From positions 1-45,258 of the forward strand of contig VGFC01000010.1 in the NCBI GenBank assembly GCA_016869045.1: 45,258 bases of DNA, in the 5' to 3' direction. The position numbers were made by a program, and so were the translations under genes. The DNA comes from Armatimonadota bacterium. GTDB taxonomy: Bacteria > Armatimonadota > Zipacnadia > Zipacnadales > VGFC01. Shown in pieces: positions 34,285 to 43,372 of this stretch. Below the pieces are notes generated by a model, which was given only the letters and a program-made list of their open reading frames with translations, was not told the DNA's origin and made no database searches. The first letter of the stretch is position 1, and each line of letters starts with the position of its first letter.

Positions 34285-34371
34285 CAGGATGCACAAACGG
34301 CTCCGGCTTCCGAGACCCGCCTCGCAGGTCCCGGAAGCCGGAGTCCATCTGCCGTTATCCTGTGCATCCTG
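34285..34371. repeat. nested inverted repeat between two minus-strand genes
   Basis: Outer 11-bp arms CAGGATGCACA (34285-34295) and its complement (34361-34371) enclose 17-bp arms (34301-34317 and 34327-34343, CTCCGGCTTCC...), with one mismatch. Tandem GGCAGAATGG-like words precede it (34257-34284). It could be a terminator for the stalk protein gene or a mobile repeat. Confidence 0.6.
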
Positions 34372-34390
34372 TGCGTCACACGCCGTGCGC

Positions 34391-36574
34391 TTAGGGCTTC
34401 ACGATGATCTGCTCAGCCTGGGCCGGCCTGCCGGGTGTGCCGCCCATCGCGCACTTCACAATGAACTGGTCGATTCGCTGCAGCAGCACGTTGTTGCGGG
34501 CGGCGCGGGTGTCGATGGTGACAGACCAGTTGCCGTTCCCATCGGCCTTCACCTGGCCGTCCTGGACCTTGCCGGTCACGCGCGCACCCAGGATCCGCGA
34601 GCGCCCCTCGTAGGTCACCTCATACGTCACGTTGCGGCGAGGGCCTGCGGTTCCGGTCAGCTCGAAGGTCGGCCCCACGGTCGCGCCGTTCGCTGGCGCG
34701 GTGATCGCCAGTTGCGCCGCCGCGCGGGCGTTGATGTCCACGAGCTGCGGGTCGTCGAGCTGATGGGCGGCGCCGTCCTCCGCCACGAAGTGGCCGCGGA
34801 TCACGGCATCGGCGACCGTGTCGCCGCGCTTGACCGTGTACGTGCCGCGCCACTCCTTGGAGTTCGGTCCGCCCTGGCGGGTCATCGCGACGTTGGTGGT
34901 AAGACCCACGATGTCGAAGGACGCACTGCGCCCGCGAGGCTTTGCGTATAGCGTGACAGTCAGCGTGTCGCCGTTGGTCAGCGCAACGCCGGCCGGCGCG
35001 TGTGAGACAGCCGTGATGGCAGAGGGCGTCGTCTTGGTATCGATGGTGAACTGCCAGTGCAGCTCAGCGAACTCGTTGCCGGCCAGGTCGGTGCCCTTGA
35101 AGTGGGCTTTGTACTGGCCGTCCGCCATCTCGGGGGCGTAGTACGTCAGGCCGTCGGCGTTGATGACCGCCTGGGCTGTCAGCTCATCGCCGCTGATGCC
35201 GAACCGGATCGACTGCGGATCGACGCCGACGCCGTTGCCGTCGTTGTACAGGACCTGGACGACGGGACGGTTGGTGTTCAGGACCGCATCCCGCGGTGGG
35301 ACGTAGTTGTCGATGACGGGGGCGGTCGTGTCGAGGCTGACGGGATCGTCGGACTGGGCGACCGGCGCGGTGTTGGCGCCGACGATCAGATGGCCGATCA
35401 GTGGCGCATCGACGACCGCGTCGCCCCGCTTCACCCGGTAGGTTCCGCCGTAGACGCCCGCCGGGTTCTCCGTCATCTTCAGACCGGCGACCGCCGTGCC
35501 GATGTCGAAGGTCGCCTGTCCGCCGGGCGTGCCCTGCAGCTTCACCGTCAGCGTCTCGCCCTGCTTCAGCGGCTTCGTGTAGCCCTCGGCCCCGATCATG
35601 AAGACCTGCGGGCCGGTAGCCGGCGGCGGGGGCGCCGCACCCTTCGGCGCGATGACGGCCCAGACGTCTCCGGTCACTGGGTTCTGGCTGATCGTGAGCT
35701 TCTCGCCGGCGCCCAGGTCCGCCAGAGTAATCGGGCCCTTCTCCTCGCGAGTGATCTTCACGTCGGGCGCGAGGTGGTAGACCTGGCCGGTGTCTGCCAG
35801 GAGGCTGTTCGCCGCGGCCGCCTGGTAGGTGATCTGGGCCACCTGGTAGCGGGCTTCAACCTGCTGTACCTGACCCGCCGCGTTCAGGGTCAGCTTCACG
35901 TCATCGCCGGGCACCAGCGCTTCCGGCTGCACGAGGGGAAGGACGGCCGCCGAAGCCTCGCCGCGCTGGAACGTCGCGTTGGGATCGACAATGTAGGTCT
36001 CGGCGTTGTCGGTCTCGTACGACCTGAGCAACAAGACCCGCGGCGTCGCGGCCAGGAGCTGCAGGAACGCACCCTGCGCACCGGCTGCGGGCGGGGTGAT
36101 CGGACCGGGGCCGGGCCCGGGCGGCTCGGGGCCGACCGGGGGCATCGTGCTGGTGTCGATGAGGACGGTTCGGGTTGCCGAGAGCCAAGAGACGTTTGCT
36201 CCCAGCGCCTCGGAGGGGAATCGGACGGGAACGTAGGTGAAGCCGCCGATGAGCATGGGCGGGACGTCGAGTCCGATGCTCGTCTGGTCCACGTAGGCCA
36301 CGTTCCGGCCGATCCACAACACCACCGTGCGCGTGCCGCGAACGGCCGTGATCCGCTGCTCGGAGGCGTCCCACTTCACTTGCGCGCCCAGCCGCTCGAA
36401 GATGTCGCGCATCCCCACCATGATCCGCCCGCCGACCTCACGCGGCGGGGCCGAGGTCGCGAGCAGCTGCCCGTCCACGACGACCTTGATGGATTGCGCG
36501 GAGGCTGCCGCGGCGCTGACGACGACGAGAGCGACAGCCAACCCCAGCGCCCAACGTCTGGTGTCTACCTTCAT
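34391..36574 (-). CDS. stalk-domain protein with copper-amine-oxidase N1-like domain and Ig-like repeats
   Basis: 727 aa, exported (signal peptide about 1-26, ending ASAQS). Residues about 28-142 match the copper amine oxidase N-terminal stalk domain (IKVVVDGQLL, VGMRDIFERLGAQVKWDA, TYVPVRFPSEALGA), which here acts as a surface or peptidoglycan-binding module, not an oxidase. A Pro/Gly linker follows, then a region rich in beta-strands. Two similar modules contain TYRVKRGDAVVDA and TYTVKRGDTVADA, and an Ig-like segment (LAITAPANGATVGP) lies near the end. ATG 36574 has AAGGGAGTGA 8 bases upstream. Proteins of this shape are common at Gram-positive-like and Armatimonadota-type surfaces. Confidence 0.85.
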   Translation of the reverse strand: MKVDTRRWALGLAVALVVVSAAAASAQSIKVVVDGQLLATSAPPREVGGRIMVGMRDIFERLGAQVKWDASEQRITAVRGTRTVVLWIGRNVAYVDQTSIGLDVPPMLIGGFTYVPVRFPSEALGANVSWLSATRTVLIDTSTMPPVGPEPPGPGPGPITPPAAGAQGAFLQLLAATPRVLLLRSYETDNAETYIVDPNATFQRGEASAAVLPLVQPEALVPGDDVKLTLNAAGQVQQVEARYQVAQITYQAAAANSLLADTGQVYHLAPDVKITREEKGPITLADLGAGEKLTISQNPVTGDVWAVIAPKGAAPPPPATGPQVFMIGAEGYTKPLKQGETLTVKLQGTPGGQATFDIGTAVAGLKMTENPAGVYGGTYRVKRGDAVVDAPLIGHLIVGANTAPVAQSDDPVSLDTTAPVIDNYVPPRDAVLNTNRPVVQVLYNDGNGVGVDPQSIRFGISGDELTAQAVINADGLTYYAPEMADGQYKAHFKGTDLAGNEFAELHWQFTIDTKTTPSAITAVSHAPAGVALTNGDTLTVTLYAKPRGRSASFDIVGLTTNVAMTRQGGPNSKEWRGTYTVKRGDTVADAVIRGHFVAEDGAAHQLDDPQLVDINARAAAQLAITAPANGATVGPTFELTGTAGPRRNVTYEVTYEGRSRILGARVTGKVQDGQVKADGNGNWSVTIDTRAARNNVLLQRIDQFIVKCAMGGTPGRPAQAEQIIVKP

Positions 36575-36621
36575 GATCCATTCACTCCCTTGGGGAATCC
36601 ACTACGGCGGGTCTGTGGGCT

Positions 36622-36650
36622 ATAATACCCACCGATCAGGCATCGGTTCC
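36622..36650 (-). promoter_or_regulatory. possible promoter of the stalk protein gene
   Basis: Minus-strand TATTAT (36627-36622) lies about 48 bases before the start codon, with GGAACC 17 bases upstream. The -10 is good and the -35 poor. The same bases read TATAAT on the plus strand. Confidence 0.35.
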
Positions 36651-36731
36651 GAGACTCTGGTCACGGACGAACGTCTCCGCCAAGAGGGCTTCGACGACGT
36701 GCCCGCGGTCACCTTCCGTCCGGGCGCCCGA

Positions 36732-37127
36732 CTAGCTGCGTTCTTTAGGGCCGTGGAAGGTCAACTCGACGCGGTGGAAGCTGCCGTGAGTGGTGACCGT
36801 CATGTAGAGCGTGCGTTTCTCGCCCGGGGCCATGTCGCGCAGGAAAGCGTAGTTCAGTCCGCGAGATCGGCCGCTCTTGCTGACCAGCGTCGCCGTGACC
36901 TTCGCCTGCCGCACCGGTAGCTTCCCGGCGTTCTCCACCTCCGCCACGATGTAGCAGGTCGCCTTCCGCTCGTCGGCGGCGAAGCGCAGGCGCGTCTGCC
37001 GAAGCTGGGCGATTCCCCCCGACTTGCCGCCCCGCTTCCCGCAGCCGCACCCGCCCGCCATGAAGCCGAGCGCCACCAGAGCGCCCACCAGCAACACGTA
37101 GCGTGTGGTCTCGCGTGCAGCCGACAT
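36732..37127 (-). CDS. small putative lipoprotein, FxLYD-like
   Basis: 131 aa with a lipoprotein signal (hydrophobic residues 9-24, then MAGGCGC). The mature part has a short beta-sandwich feel, with YIVAEVENAGKLPVRQAKVT and MAPGEKRTLYMTVT, resembling FxLYD/transglutaminase-like immunoglobulin folds that follow N-terminal lipoproteins. I do not recognise a specific family with confidence. The promoter below is the best candidate for its expression. Confidence 0.75.
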   Translation of the reverse strand: MSAARETTRYVLLVGALVALGFMAGGCGCGKRGGKSGGIAQLRQTRLRFAADERKATCYIVAEVENAGKLPVRQAKVTATLVSKSGRSRGLNYAFLRDMAPGEKRTLYMTVTTHGSFHRVELTFHGPKERS

Positions 37128-37156
37128 CCTCCGCCCCCCTGCGTGGACTCGCGGGC

Positions 37157-37165
37157 ATTATAGCA
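37157..37165 (-). promoter_or_regulatory. extended -10 promoter of the small lipoprotein gene
   Basis: Minus-strand TGCTATAAT (37165-37157) is a perfect -10 with the extended TGn motif, 30 bases before the ATG. No recognisable -35 is present, as is usual for extended -10 promoters. Confidence 0.6.
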
Positions 37166-37435
37166 GAGATTGGGCCAAGGGGGGAACGCCGTTGACGTTT
37201 GGCGCGCGCATTCAGCGGGTAGAATCACACCGGCGTTGAGGCCAAGCGGAGAGGTTGATGCTGATGCACCGTCGAATATAGAGCGCTCTCGGCAACGGGG
37301 GCGCTCTACCAGTTCTGCACCCCTTACTCCCCTCTGTTCCTCGCACTTCCCAGCAGGATCAGTCGGCGGCCACGGGCAATCTACCGCACGGGCCGTCGGC
37401 AACCCGGCCCGAGAGGCACGCGTTCTCTCTAAACA
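37166..37435. other. intergenic region without a recognised gene
   Basis: I see no convincing reading frame here. A short inverted repeat (AGAGCGC/GCGCTCT around 37281-37310) and a GTCGGCAACCCGGCC word shared in part with 204-224 are the only structure. Together with the repeat at 37436-37549 this fills the gap between the divergent genes. Confidence 0.5.
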
Positions 37436-37549
37436 GGAATCCGCGATTCTCGTCTGAGCCGTTCCCGTGTAGGGGCGCGATTCATCGCGCCCGCCCATGT
37501 AGGGGCGCCATTCATGGCGCCCCAGAATCGAGATCACGGATTCCCATAT
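37436..37549. repeat. 114-bp composite palindromic repeat, copy 2
   Basis: Same length, ends and internal TAGGGGC units as 19373-19486, about 93% identical by eye. Like copy 1 it sits just upstream of a plus-strand gene in a divergent gap. It ends 35 bases before the ATG at 37585. Confidence 0.85.
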
Positions 37550-37584
37550 AGCACGTGGGTCCCGCTTCCGCAGGCAGCTTGGCC

Positions 37585-40500
37585 ATGAGCGTCTCGCCGT
37601 CAGATCTGGCCGAACGAGCCCGGGCCTTGGCCCGCTACCAGCGCCTCGTGCGACTGGCCACGGGGCTGCTGGCCGCGCTGCTGGTCGCCGCCCTGGCGAG
37701 CGGCCTGTTGCTGGTCCTGTCGGCGACTGACGCCCCCACGCCGGCCTGGGTCGCGTCCCTGGCGGTTGCGTCGGTGGCCGCGTTGCTGGCGCTCGGCTGG
37801 ACGGCGTGGCTGGCGTGGACGACGCCGCCCCCCGAGCGCATCGCAGCCCTCGTTGAGGCGCGGTTCCCCGATCTGCAGGACCGCTTCGTGACGGCCGTTG
37901 AGATCGGGCTGGCCGAGAAGCGCCTCCTGCGGCCGAGCGCGGTGGCGGCCTTGCTCGCCCAGCGCGTCGCCGAGCAGGCCGAGGCCGCGATCGGCGGCCG
38001 GGCTCTGCGTCAGGCGATCGGGACCCGCGGCGTCCGGCGCCTGGCCGTGGCCGTAGCGGCGACGGCCCTCCTGCTTGCGATCAGCGCGATTGCGTTCCCC
38101 TCGGCATGGGCGGGCATTCTGGCGGGTCCTGAGCGACCGGCTTCCTCGGCACTTGCCCCCCGGGAGAGCTTCCCGCAGGTCAAGCCGATCGTCGGCCCGA
38201 GCATCGCCAATGTCGCGCTGAGGCTCGACTACCCGGCCTACACGAAGCAGCCCGCCGAGACCCTCACGACGGACCTGGCATCCGTATCGGCGATTGTCGG
38301 CACGCGCGTGACCATCAGTGGCGCCGTCAGGGGCGAGGGCGCTTCCGCCGCCCTCAGCCTGGACGGGACGCCGCAGCGCCTCGCCGTGCAAGCGGGGCGA
38401 CCGGTGACCGGCAGCTTCACGCTCACCCGCGACACGACCTGGCAACTGCGCGCCGTGGACGCCGAGGGGCGGTCGATGCAGACCCCCGCGTGCCGCCTGC
38501 GGGCGACCCCGGACCGCGCGCCGCGCGTCACGCTTGCCGAGCCGGGCCGCGACGTGGCGCTCCCCGAGCCGCGGCCCGTGCGCCTCGCGTATCAGGCACA
38601 GGATGATTGGGGCCTGACCAAGGTCGCACTGGAGTACCGCGCGCCGGGCCAGGCTGCCTGGCAGCTCGTTACCCTCTTCTCAGGCGGCTCACGGTCCCTC
38701 GCCGACGCCTGGAGTTGGGACCTGCGTCCCCTCCGCCTCGGGAGCGGCCAGGCGGTCGCGTACCGCCTCACGGCGACGGACAACGACGCCGTCTCCGGCC
38801 CGAAGACGTCGCGAACCGCCACCTACTCGATCACGATCGGCACGCAGACGCCGGGGCCGTCGGTGCGCCCGGCGGAGGCGGTGGAACAGGCGGCGCAGCG
38901 CGAGAGTGAGAGCCTGGAGGACCTCGAAGCCCAGGCGGAGGAGCTTGGGAAGCAGCTGGACGAGATCATCGAGGCGCTCGACAAGGGGGAGTTGACCGAG
39001 TCGGAGCGCGCACAGCGGGCGGCGGAGCTGAACGAGGCCCAGCGGAAGGTCGCCGAACAGGCGGATCGCGTGAGTCGGGCGCTGACCGAGTCGGAGCGGG
39101 AAGCCGAACGACAGAAGATGGCGCCCGAGTTGCAGGACAAGATGCGGGAGCTGCACGACCTCCTGCAGGAGACGATGAACCAGGATCTGGCCGAGGCTCT
39201 GAAGCAGATCGAGCAGGCCCTGCAGAGCCCCAACCCCCAGGACCTGCAGGCCGGCCTGCAGAGGGCGCGGGAATCGCAGCAGGACTTCGAGGAGCAGGTC
39301 CGCCAGGCCATTGAACTACTGAAGCGCGCGCGGATGGAGCGGAATGTGTCGCGGGTCGCGAACCAGGCCGAGCGTCTCGCGGCGGACCAGGAGAAGCTCA
39401 ACCAGGAGCGGGAGAAGCTGCCCTCGGGCCGCTCCGATCAGGCGGAACGGCAGGCCGAAGCACAGCGGAACCTGCAGCGGCGCGAGGAGGGGCTCGAGAG
39501 CGACCTGCAACACGTGGCGCAGGACGCCGCCCCGATCGACCAGCAGGCGGCTGAGCGACTGAGCGAGATCGCCCGGCAGCTGCAGCAGTCCGGCGCGCGG
39601 CAAAACATGCAGGAGGCCGCCGACAGGCTCCAGGAGGGCGACCCGAACGCGGCTCAACAGCCGCAACAGATGGCCCTGAGCGACCTCAGCCGGACGGCGG
39701 CCGGCCTCCGGCAGTTACAGGCCCAGATGAGCGCGAACGCGCAGCAGGACCTCTCCCGGGCCGCCCAGGAGCTGACGCGGGACGCGCTGTACCTCTCGCG
39801 CGAGCAGGAGCGGGTGATGCGGCAGTCGGAGGACATCGAGAGCTTCAACGCGCGATCGGCGTCCCAGGGAAAGACGCGTCGAGAGACGATCCGCAGAGAC
39901 CAGGAGGCGCTGGAGAGCGGCACGCGGCAGTTGGGCGGCAAGCTGGCCGAGATGGCGCGCCAGACGCCGCTGCTCGATCCGTCGCTGTCGCGGAAGGCGG
40001 ACGCCATCGCCGACCAGATGAGCCGCGCGGCCCGCGAGGCCTCCGGCGGCGCAGGCCCGCAAGCTGCGCAGACCCAGCGGGAGGCGATGAGCGGGCTGAA
40101 CGAGCTGGCCGAGGAGCTGATCCGCGCCGGCGAGAACATGCAGCAGGCAGCCGGGCAGATGGCGATGCAGGGGCTGATGCAACAGCTACAGGGCCTCGCG
40201 CAGCAGCAGCGGGCGCTCAACCAGCAGACGCAGCAGATGCAGGGCCCGGGCCAGACGCCGCGCAAGCAGGGGGGACAGGGCCGGCTCGCCGACGAGCAGC
40301 AGCGAATCCGGGACGCGCTGGAACGCCTGCTGCAGAAGGCCGGGAGGGCCTCAGACCTGTCCGACCAACTGGGCGAGGTTCCGGGTGACATGCGGGAGGT
40401 CGAGCAGGACCTCCGCGCAGAGCGTTTGGGAGGCCAGACCGTGGCGCGTCAGCAGGACGTCTTGCGTCGGATGCTCGACGCACAGCGTTCGGTCTACAAG

Positions 40501-40695
40501 AAGGACCAGCAACGGCGCCAGCGAATCGCCGAGCGCCCGAAACCGTTTCGCCTGCCGCCCAGCCCGCCTGAGCTGACGCCGCGGAACCCGCCGCCCGCCA
40601 GATCGGACGTCACGCCGGGCGAGGATTCCGAGCTGCCGCTCGACTTCGAGGACGTCGTTCGACAGTACTTCCGCGCGCTGGCCGAGATGCCCTGA
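37585..40695 (+). CDS. DUF4175-like membrane and coiled-coil protein
   Basis: 1036 aa. Three membrane helices lie near the N-terminus (about 25-50, 56-80 and 160-182), followed by an Ig-like beta domain (about 200-410, IANVALRLDYPAYTKQP and VRLAYQAQDDWGLTKVALEY). The region from about 425 is almost entirely Gln/Glu/Arg-rich heptads, a very long coiled coil (QAEELGKQLDEIIEALD, LQDKMRELHDLLQETMNQ, MQGLMQQLQGLAQQQRAL). This arrangement resembles DUF4175 proteins of Planctomycetota and related groups, whose function is unknown. ATG 37585 begins MSVSPSDLAERARAL. A Pro-rich tail ends at DFEDVVRQYFRALAEMP. DUF4175 proteins are often encoded near MoxR/DUF58 genes, but none are present here. Confidence 0.8.
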   Translation: MSVSPSDLAERARALARYQRLVRLATGLLAALLVAALASGLLLVLSATDAPTPAWVASLAVASVAALLALGWTAWLAWTTPPPERIAALVEARFPDLQDRFVTAVEIGLAEKRLLRPSAVAALLAQRVAEQAEAAIGGRALRQAIGTRGVRRLAVAVAATALLLAISAIAFPSAWAGILAGPERPASSALAPRESFPQVKPIVGPSIANVALRLDYPAYTKQPAETLTTDLASVSAIVGTRVTISGAVRGEGASAALSLDGTPQRLAVQAGRPVTGSFTLTRDTTWQLRAVDAEGRSMQTPACRLRATPDRAPRVTLAEPGRDVALPEPRPVRLAYQAQDDWGLTKVALEYRAPGQAAWQLVTLFSGGSRSLADAWSWDLRPLRLGSGQAVAYRLTATDNDAVSGPKTSRTATYSITIGTQTPGPSVRPAEAVEQAAQRESESLEDLEAQAEELGKQLDEIIEALDKGELTESERAQRAAELNEAQRKVAEQADRVSRALTESEREAERQKMAPELQDKMRELHDLLQETMNQDLAEALKQIEQALQSPNPQDLQAGLQRARESQQDFEEQVRQAIELLKRARMERNVSRVANQAERLAADQEKLNQEREKLPSGRSDQAERQAEAQRNLQRREEGLESDLQHVAQDAAPIDQQAAERLSEIARQLQQSGARQNMQEAADRLQEGDPNAAQQPQQMALSDLSRTAAGLRQLQAQMSANAQQDLSRAAQELTRDALYLSREQERVMRQSEDIESFNARSASQGKTRRETIRRDQEALESGTRQLGGKLAEMARQTPLLDPSLSRKADAIADQMSRAAREASGGAGPQAAQTQREAMSGLNELAEELIRAGENMQQAAGQMAMQGLMQQLQGLAQQQRALNQQTQQMQGPGQTPRKQGGQGRLADEQQRIRDALERLLQKAGRASDLSDQLGEVPGDMREVEQDLRAERLGGQTVARQQDVLRRMLDAQRSVYKKDQQRRQRIAERPKPFRLPPSPPELTPRNPPPARSDVTPGEDSELPLDFEDVVRQYFRALAEMP

Positions 40696-40736
40696 GCGCG
40701 CGACGACATGCTGAGCCTCGTGGGAACATGGAAGCG

Positions 40737-40794
40737 GTGGGGCGGGCATTCTTGCCCGCCATGGCCCTTTGGCGGGCAAGAATGCCCGCCCCAC
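40737..40794. repeat. inverted repeat with GGGGCGGGCATTC core, copy 2
   Basis: Perfect 24-bp arms (40737-40760 and 40771-40794) with a 10-base loop. Identical in the arms to the inner part of 5838-5905; only loop and flanks differ. It follows the DUF4175-like gene by 41 bases. Confidence 0.85.
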
Positions 40795-40841
40795 TACTCC
40801 CGCCTTCCTGCGGAGTTCAGCAACGCCCAAAGGAGGGCCCA

Positions 40842-41294
40842 ATGAACGCGTGGCTTCGGAGGATTGCCCCCGTCGCGGTGACACTCGTGCTGCTGCTGTA
40901 CGCCGGCGCTCTGCTCGCGCAGGAGGCGCCGCCCGGTCAGGCGCCCCTACCGCCCGGCGCCCAGGAGGCCAAGCCGGACGTCGGCCTGCCCGGCGATGCG
41001 GCCGCAGACCGGAAGGCACGCATCGAGGCCCTGCGGGATCGCTGGGTGGACCTGGCGGCAGCCGCTCCCCGCACCGCCGCCCCGCAGATGATCGTCCAGG
41101 GCCAGTACATCTACATCCTGTACGGCACCATCCTGGCCCAGTTGTCGGCCGAGACGCTCGAACTCAAGGCCAAGGTCGATCTGCGCGAGCTGCTCATGGG
41201 CGACCGGGAGCTGATGAAGAAGCTGCGCGGGGAACGCCCGGAGAAGAAGCTCAGGCTGGAACCGCCCGCCGGCGAGCCACCGGCCGAGCAGTGA
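40842..41294 (+). CDS. small exported protein of unknown function
   Basis: 150 aa. ATG 40842 has an AAAGGAGGG ribosome site; a signal peptide covers residues 1-27 (VTLVLLLYAGALLAQ). A Pro/Ala-rich stretch is followed by a small domain, MIVQGQYIYILYGTILAQLS and AETLELKAKVDL, a pattern I have seen in short secreted proteins that follow PQQ-like propellers, but I cannot name a family. The gene precedes the PfkB kinase gene by 23 bases, so they may be cotranscribed. Confidence 0.7.
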   Translation: MNAWLRRIAPVAVTLVLLLYAGALLAQEAPPGQAPLPPGAQEAKPDVGLPGDAAADRKARIEALRDRWVDLAAAAPRTAAPQMIVQGQYIYILYGTILAQLSAETLELKAKVDLRELLMGDRELMKKLRGERPEKKLRLEPPAGEPPAEQ

Positions 41295-41317
41295 CGCCGC
41301 AACGAATCGAGGGCACG

Positions 41318-42355
41318 ATGGATCGCGAGCGCTTGCGCGGCCTGCTGGGCGCCTTCCCGGACGTGTCCGTCGCCGTCGTCGGCGACTTCTTCCTTGACAA
41401 GTACCTCGTCATTGACCCGGCTCTGGAGGAAGTCTCGGTGGAGACGGGCCTGGCCGCGTTCCAGGTGGTCGGCAAGCGCTGCAGCCCCGGAGCGGCGGGC
41501 ACGGTCACCTCGAACCTCTCCGCGTTGGGCGTTGGCTCGATCCGCGCGGTCGGCTGCATCGGCGACGACGGCGAGGGGTACGAGCTACGGCAAGGCCTCT
41601 CCCGCACGCGTGTCGATACGACGCATCTCCTCGTGCGCGGCGACTGGTTCACCCCGACCTACACGAAGCCCATGGTGCTGCAACCGGACGGCTCCGAGGT
41701 CGAGAGCAACCGCCAGGACATCAAGAACCGGGGCACGACGCCCGGACCGATCGCGGAGGCGGTGATCGCCGAGCTGCGCGCCGTCGTGCCGCACGTGCAG
41801 GCGGTCATCGTCGCGGATCAGGTTGAGGCCCCCAACGAGGGGCTCATCACCGATGCCGTTCGCGATGAGCTGGCCGATCTCGCCGAGCAGCACCCGGCAG
41901 TCGTCTTCTTCGCCGACTCACGCGGGAACATCGGCCGCTTCCGCAACCTCATCCTGAAGCCTAACGCCGTCGAGGCCTGCCGCGTCATCGACCCGAGCGC
42001 CGGCGAGCCGGCGCCGCTCGACCAGGCCCGCGCGGCCGGCATGGCCCTCAGCCGAAGGACGGGCCAGCCCGTCTACGTGACGCTGGGGCAGAACGGCCTG
42101 CTCGTAGCGACCGCCGAGAACGTGACCCACGTTCCGGGCGTGAAGGTGGAGGGGCCCATCGACATCGTCGGCGCGGGAGACAGCACGACGGCGGGGATCG
42201 TAGCCTCGCTCTGCGCCGGCGGCACGCTCGCAGAGGCCGGCCTCGTCGGCTGCCTCGTCGCCTCCATCACCATCCAGCAACTCGGTACAACGGGGACGGC
42301 GTCGCCGGAGCAGGTGTTGCAACGGCACGCGCTCTGCTGCGACCGTGCGTCTTGA
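41318..42355 (+). CDS. PfkB family carbohydrate kinase
   Basis: 345-aa ribokinase-fold sugar kinase. Sequence marks: VAVVGDFFLDKYL at the start, the first PfkB signature region around CSPGAAGTVTSNLSALGVGS, and the second signature DIVGAGDSTTAGIVASL with catalytic Asp in GAGDS. The N-terminal part recalls heptose-7-phosphate kinases (RfaE/HldE N-domain: PGGAANVAxNLAALG), but the sugar cannot be fixed. ATG 41318 lies 8 bases after GAGGG. The gene converges on the oxidoreductase gene at 42374 with an 18-base gap. Confidence 0.88.
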   Translation: MDRERLRGLLGAFPDVSVAVVGDFFLDKYLVIDPALEEVSVETGLAAFQVVGKRCSPGAAGTVTSNLSALGVGSIRAVGCIGDDGEGYELRQGLSRTRVDTTHLLVRGDWFTPTYTKPMVLQPDGSEVESNRQDIKNRGTTPGPIAEAVIAELRAVVPHVQAVIVADQVEAPNEGLITDAVRDELADLAEQHPAVVFFADSRGNIGRFRNLILKPNAVEACRVIDPSAGEPAPLDQARAAGMALSRRTGQPVYVTLGQNGLLVATAENVTHVPGVKVEGPIDIVGAGDSTTAGIVASLCAGGTLAEAGLVGCLVASITIQQLGTTGTASPEQVLQRHALCCDRAS

Positions 42356-42373
42356 CGGCAACGTTCTGGCCCC

Positions 42374-43372
42374 CTACTGGTAGCCCCAACCCACCTCCCG
42401 AAGGGCGACGCGTCGCCCGGTCTGCTGCGCGAGGCGCCCGGCGTCGGCGATGGCGAGGCACTCCAGCATCTCCTCATGCGGAAACGGCACTCGCCCGCTG
42501 CGGACCATCTGCTTGATGAGCTTGAGGATCTCCGCGGCGCCCCATGGGAACTCGAAGTCCCCGATCTGTCCCGAATGGATCGCGCCCTTCTCGCTGAAGG
42601 CGCTGACGGACAGTGAGCAGTGGTACGTGGGCCCGGAATCGCAGTTCAGCATGACGCCCGCCGTCGGCCGGTCGGGTTGCCCGCCGAAGTCCAGGTGCAG
42701 GTAGGCCAGCTCCGACGGGCCCATGCAGTCCACCGCCTGCACGCCCGCGCCAAAGACATGCTGCGCCAGGCTGATCGTGTGGATCGACCCGGCCAGGGTT
42801 TGGCCTGGCCCCTTGATCGAGCCGAAGCCCACCGGCGCAATCTCCTGCAGGCGGTCGCGGAAGTGGCGCGCGTGAGGCACCGTGCGCAGCATGGAGAGCG
42901 ACAGCATCGGCGTGCGGTGCTTGCGGGCCAGCGCCACGATCGCGCTCGCTTCCTCCAGGTTGTTGGCGAGCGGCTTGTCCACGAACGTCGGCACGCGCTT
43001 CCGCAGGCCTGGGGTCGCCAGTTCCAGGTGGCCAGACCCATCGCCGTTGCAGTCGGGGATGAAGACGAGGTCCACGTCGTCCGAGCACTCGGCGAAGGTC
43101 TCGCATACCTCCGGCCTCCCGCCGAAGGCTGCTGAAGCCGCCTCTGCGGCCTTGGTGTCGGCATCCCAGACCTTCGCGATGGTAAAGCCCGGAACGAAGG
43201 GCGAGGTCAGGCGGGTGGGGTCATTGTAGCTCAGGTAGTGGTAGAAGAACGCGGCCTGACCGCGACCGAGCGAGCGCAGGACGAGAGGATCGTGCCGCTC
43301 CATCTGCACGCCGTAGTACAGCGCATGGAGGTCACAGCCGATCATCCCCACGCGGATCTTGCGCGCGCTCAT
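42374..43372 (-). CDS. Gfo/Idh/MocA-type oxidoreductase A
   Basis: 332 aa. The N-terminal segment is RVGMIGCDLHALYYGVQMER, where the canonical GxGxxG is replaced by GxxxCDxHxxYxGxQM. The family KP signature is FVDKPLANNLEEA, and the C-terminal domain follows normally. It shares the first-motif style and overall length with the gene directly upstream (43369-44421). Their stop and start overlap by 4 bases (ATGA). The two are probably paralogues expressed together, perhaps as partners. Whether NAD(P) still binds is uncertain given the altered loop. Confidence 0.85.
   Translation of the reverse strand: MSARKIRVGMIGCDLHALYYGVQMERHDPLVLRSLGRGQAAFFYHYLSYNDPTRLTSPFVPGFTIAKVWDADTKAAEAASAAFGGRPEVCETFAECSDDVDLVFIPDCNGDGSGHLELATPGLRKRVPTFVDKPLANNLEEASAIVALARKHRTPMLSLSMLRTVPHARHFRDRLQEIAPVGFGSIKGPGQTLAGSIHTISLAQHVFGAGVQAVDCMGPSELAYLHLDFGGQPDRPTAGVMLNCDSGPTYHCSLSVSAFSEKGAIHSGQIGDFEFPWGAAEILKLIKQMVRSGRVPFPHEEMLECLAIADAGRLAQQTGRRVALREVGWGYQ

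Noticed and set aside
34228-34296. N-terminal extension of the SGNH lipoprotein (MCILPILPVLSILPIL)
   Set aside because: Repetitive Leu/Pro translation of the tandem GGCAGAATGG-like repeats; the lipoprotein signal begins at 34227.
38727-38760. LRLGSGQA stretch in the DUF4175-like protein as a possible inserted repeat
   Set aside because: It fits the surrounding Ig-like strand pattern and no second DNA copy was seen in the window.
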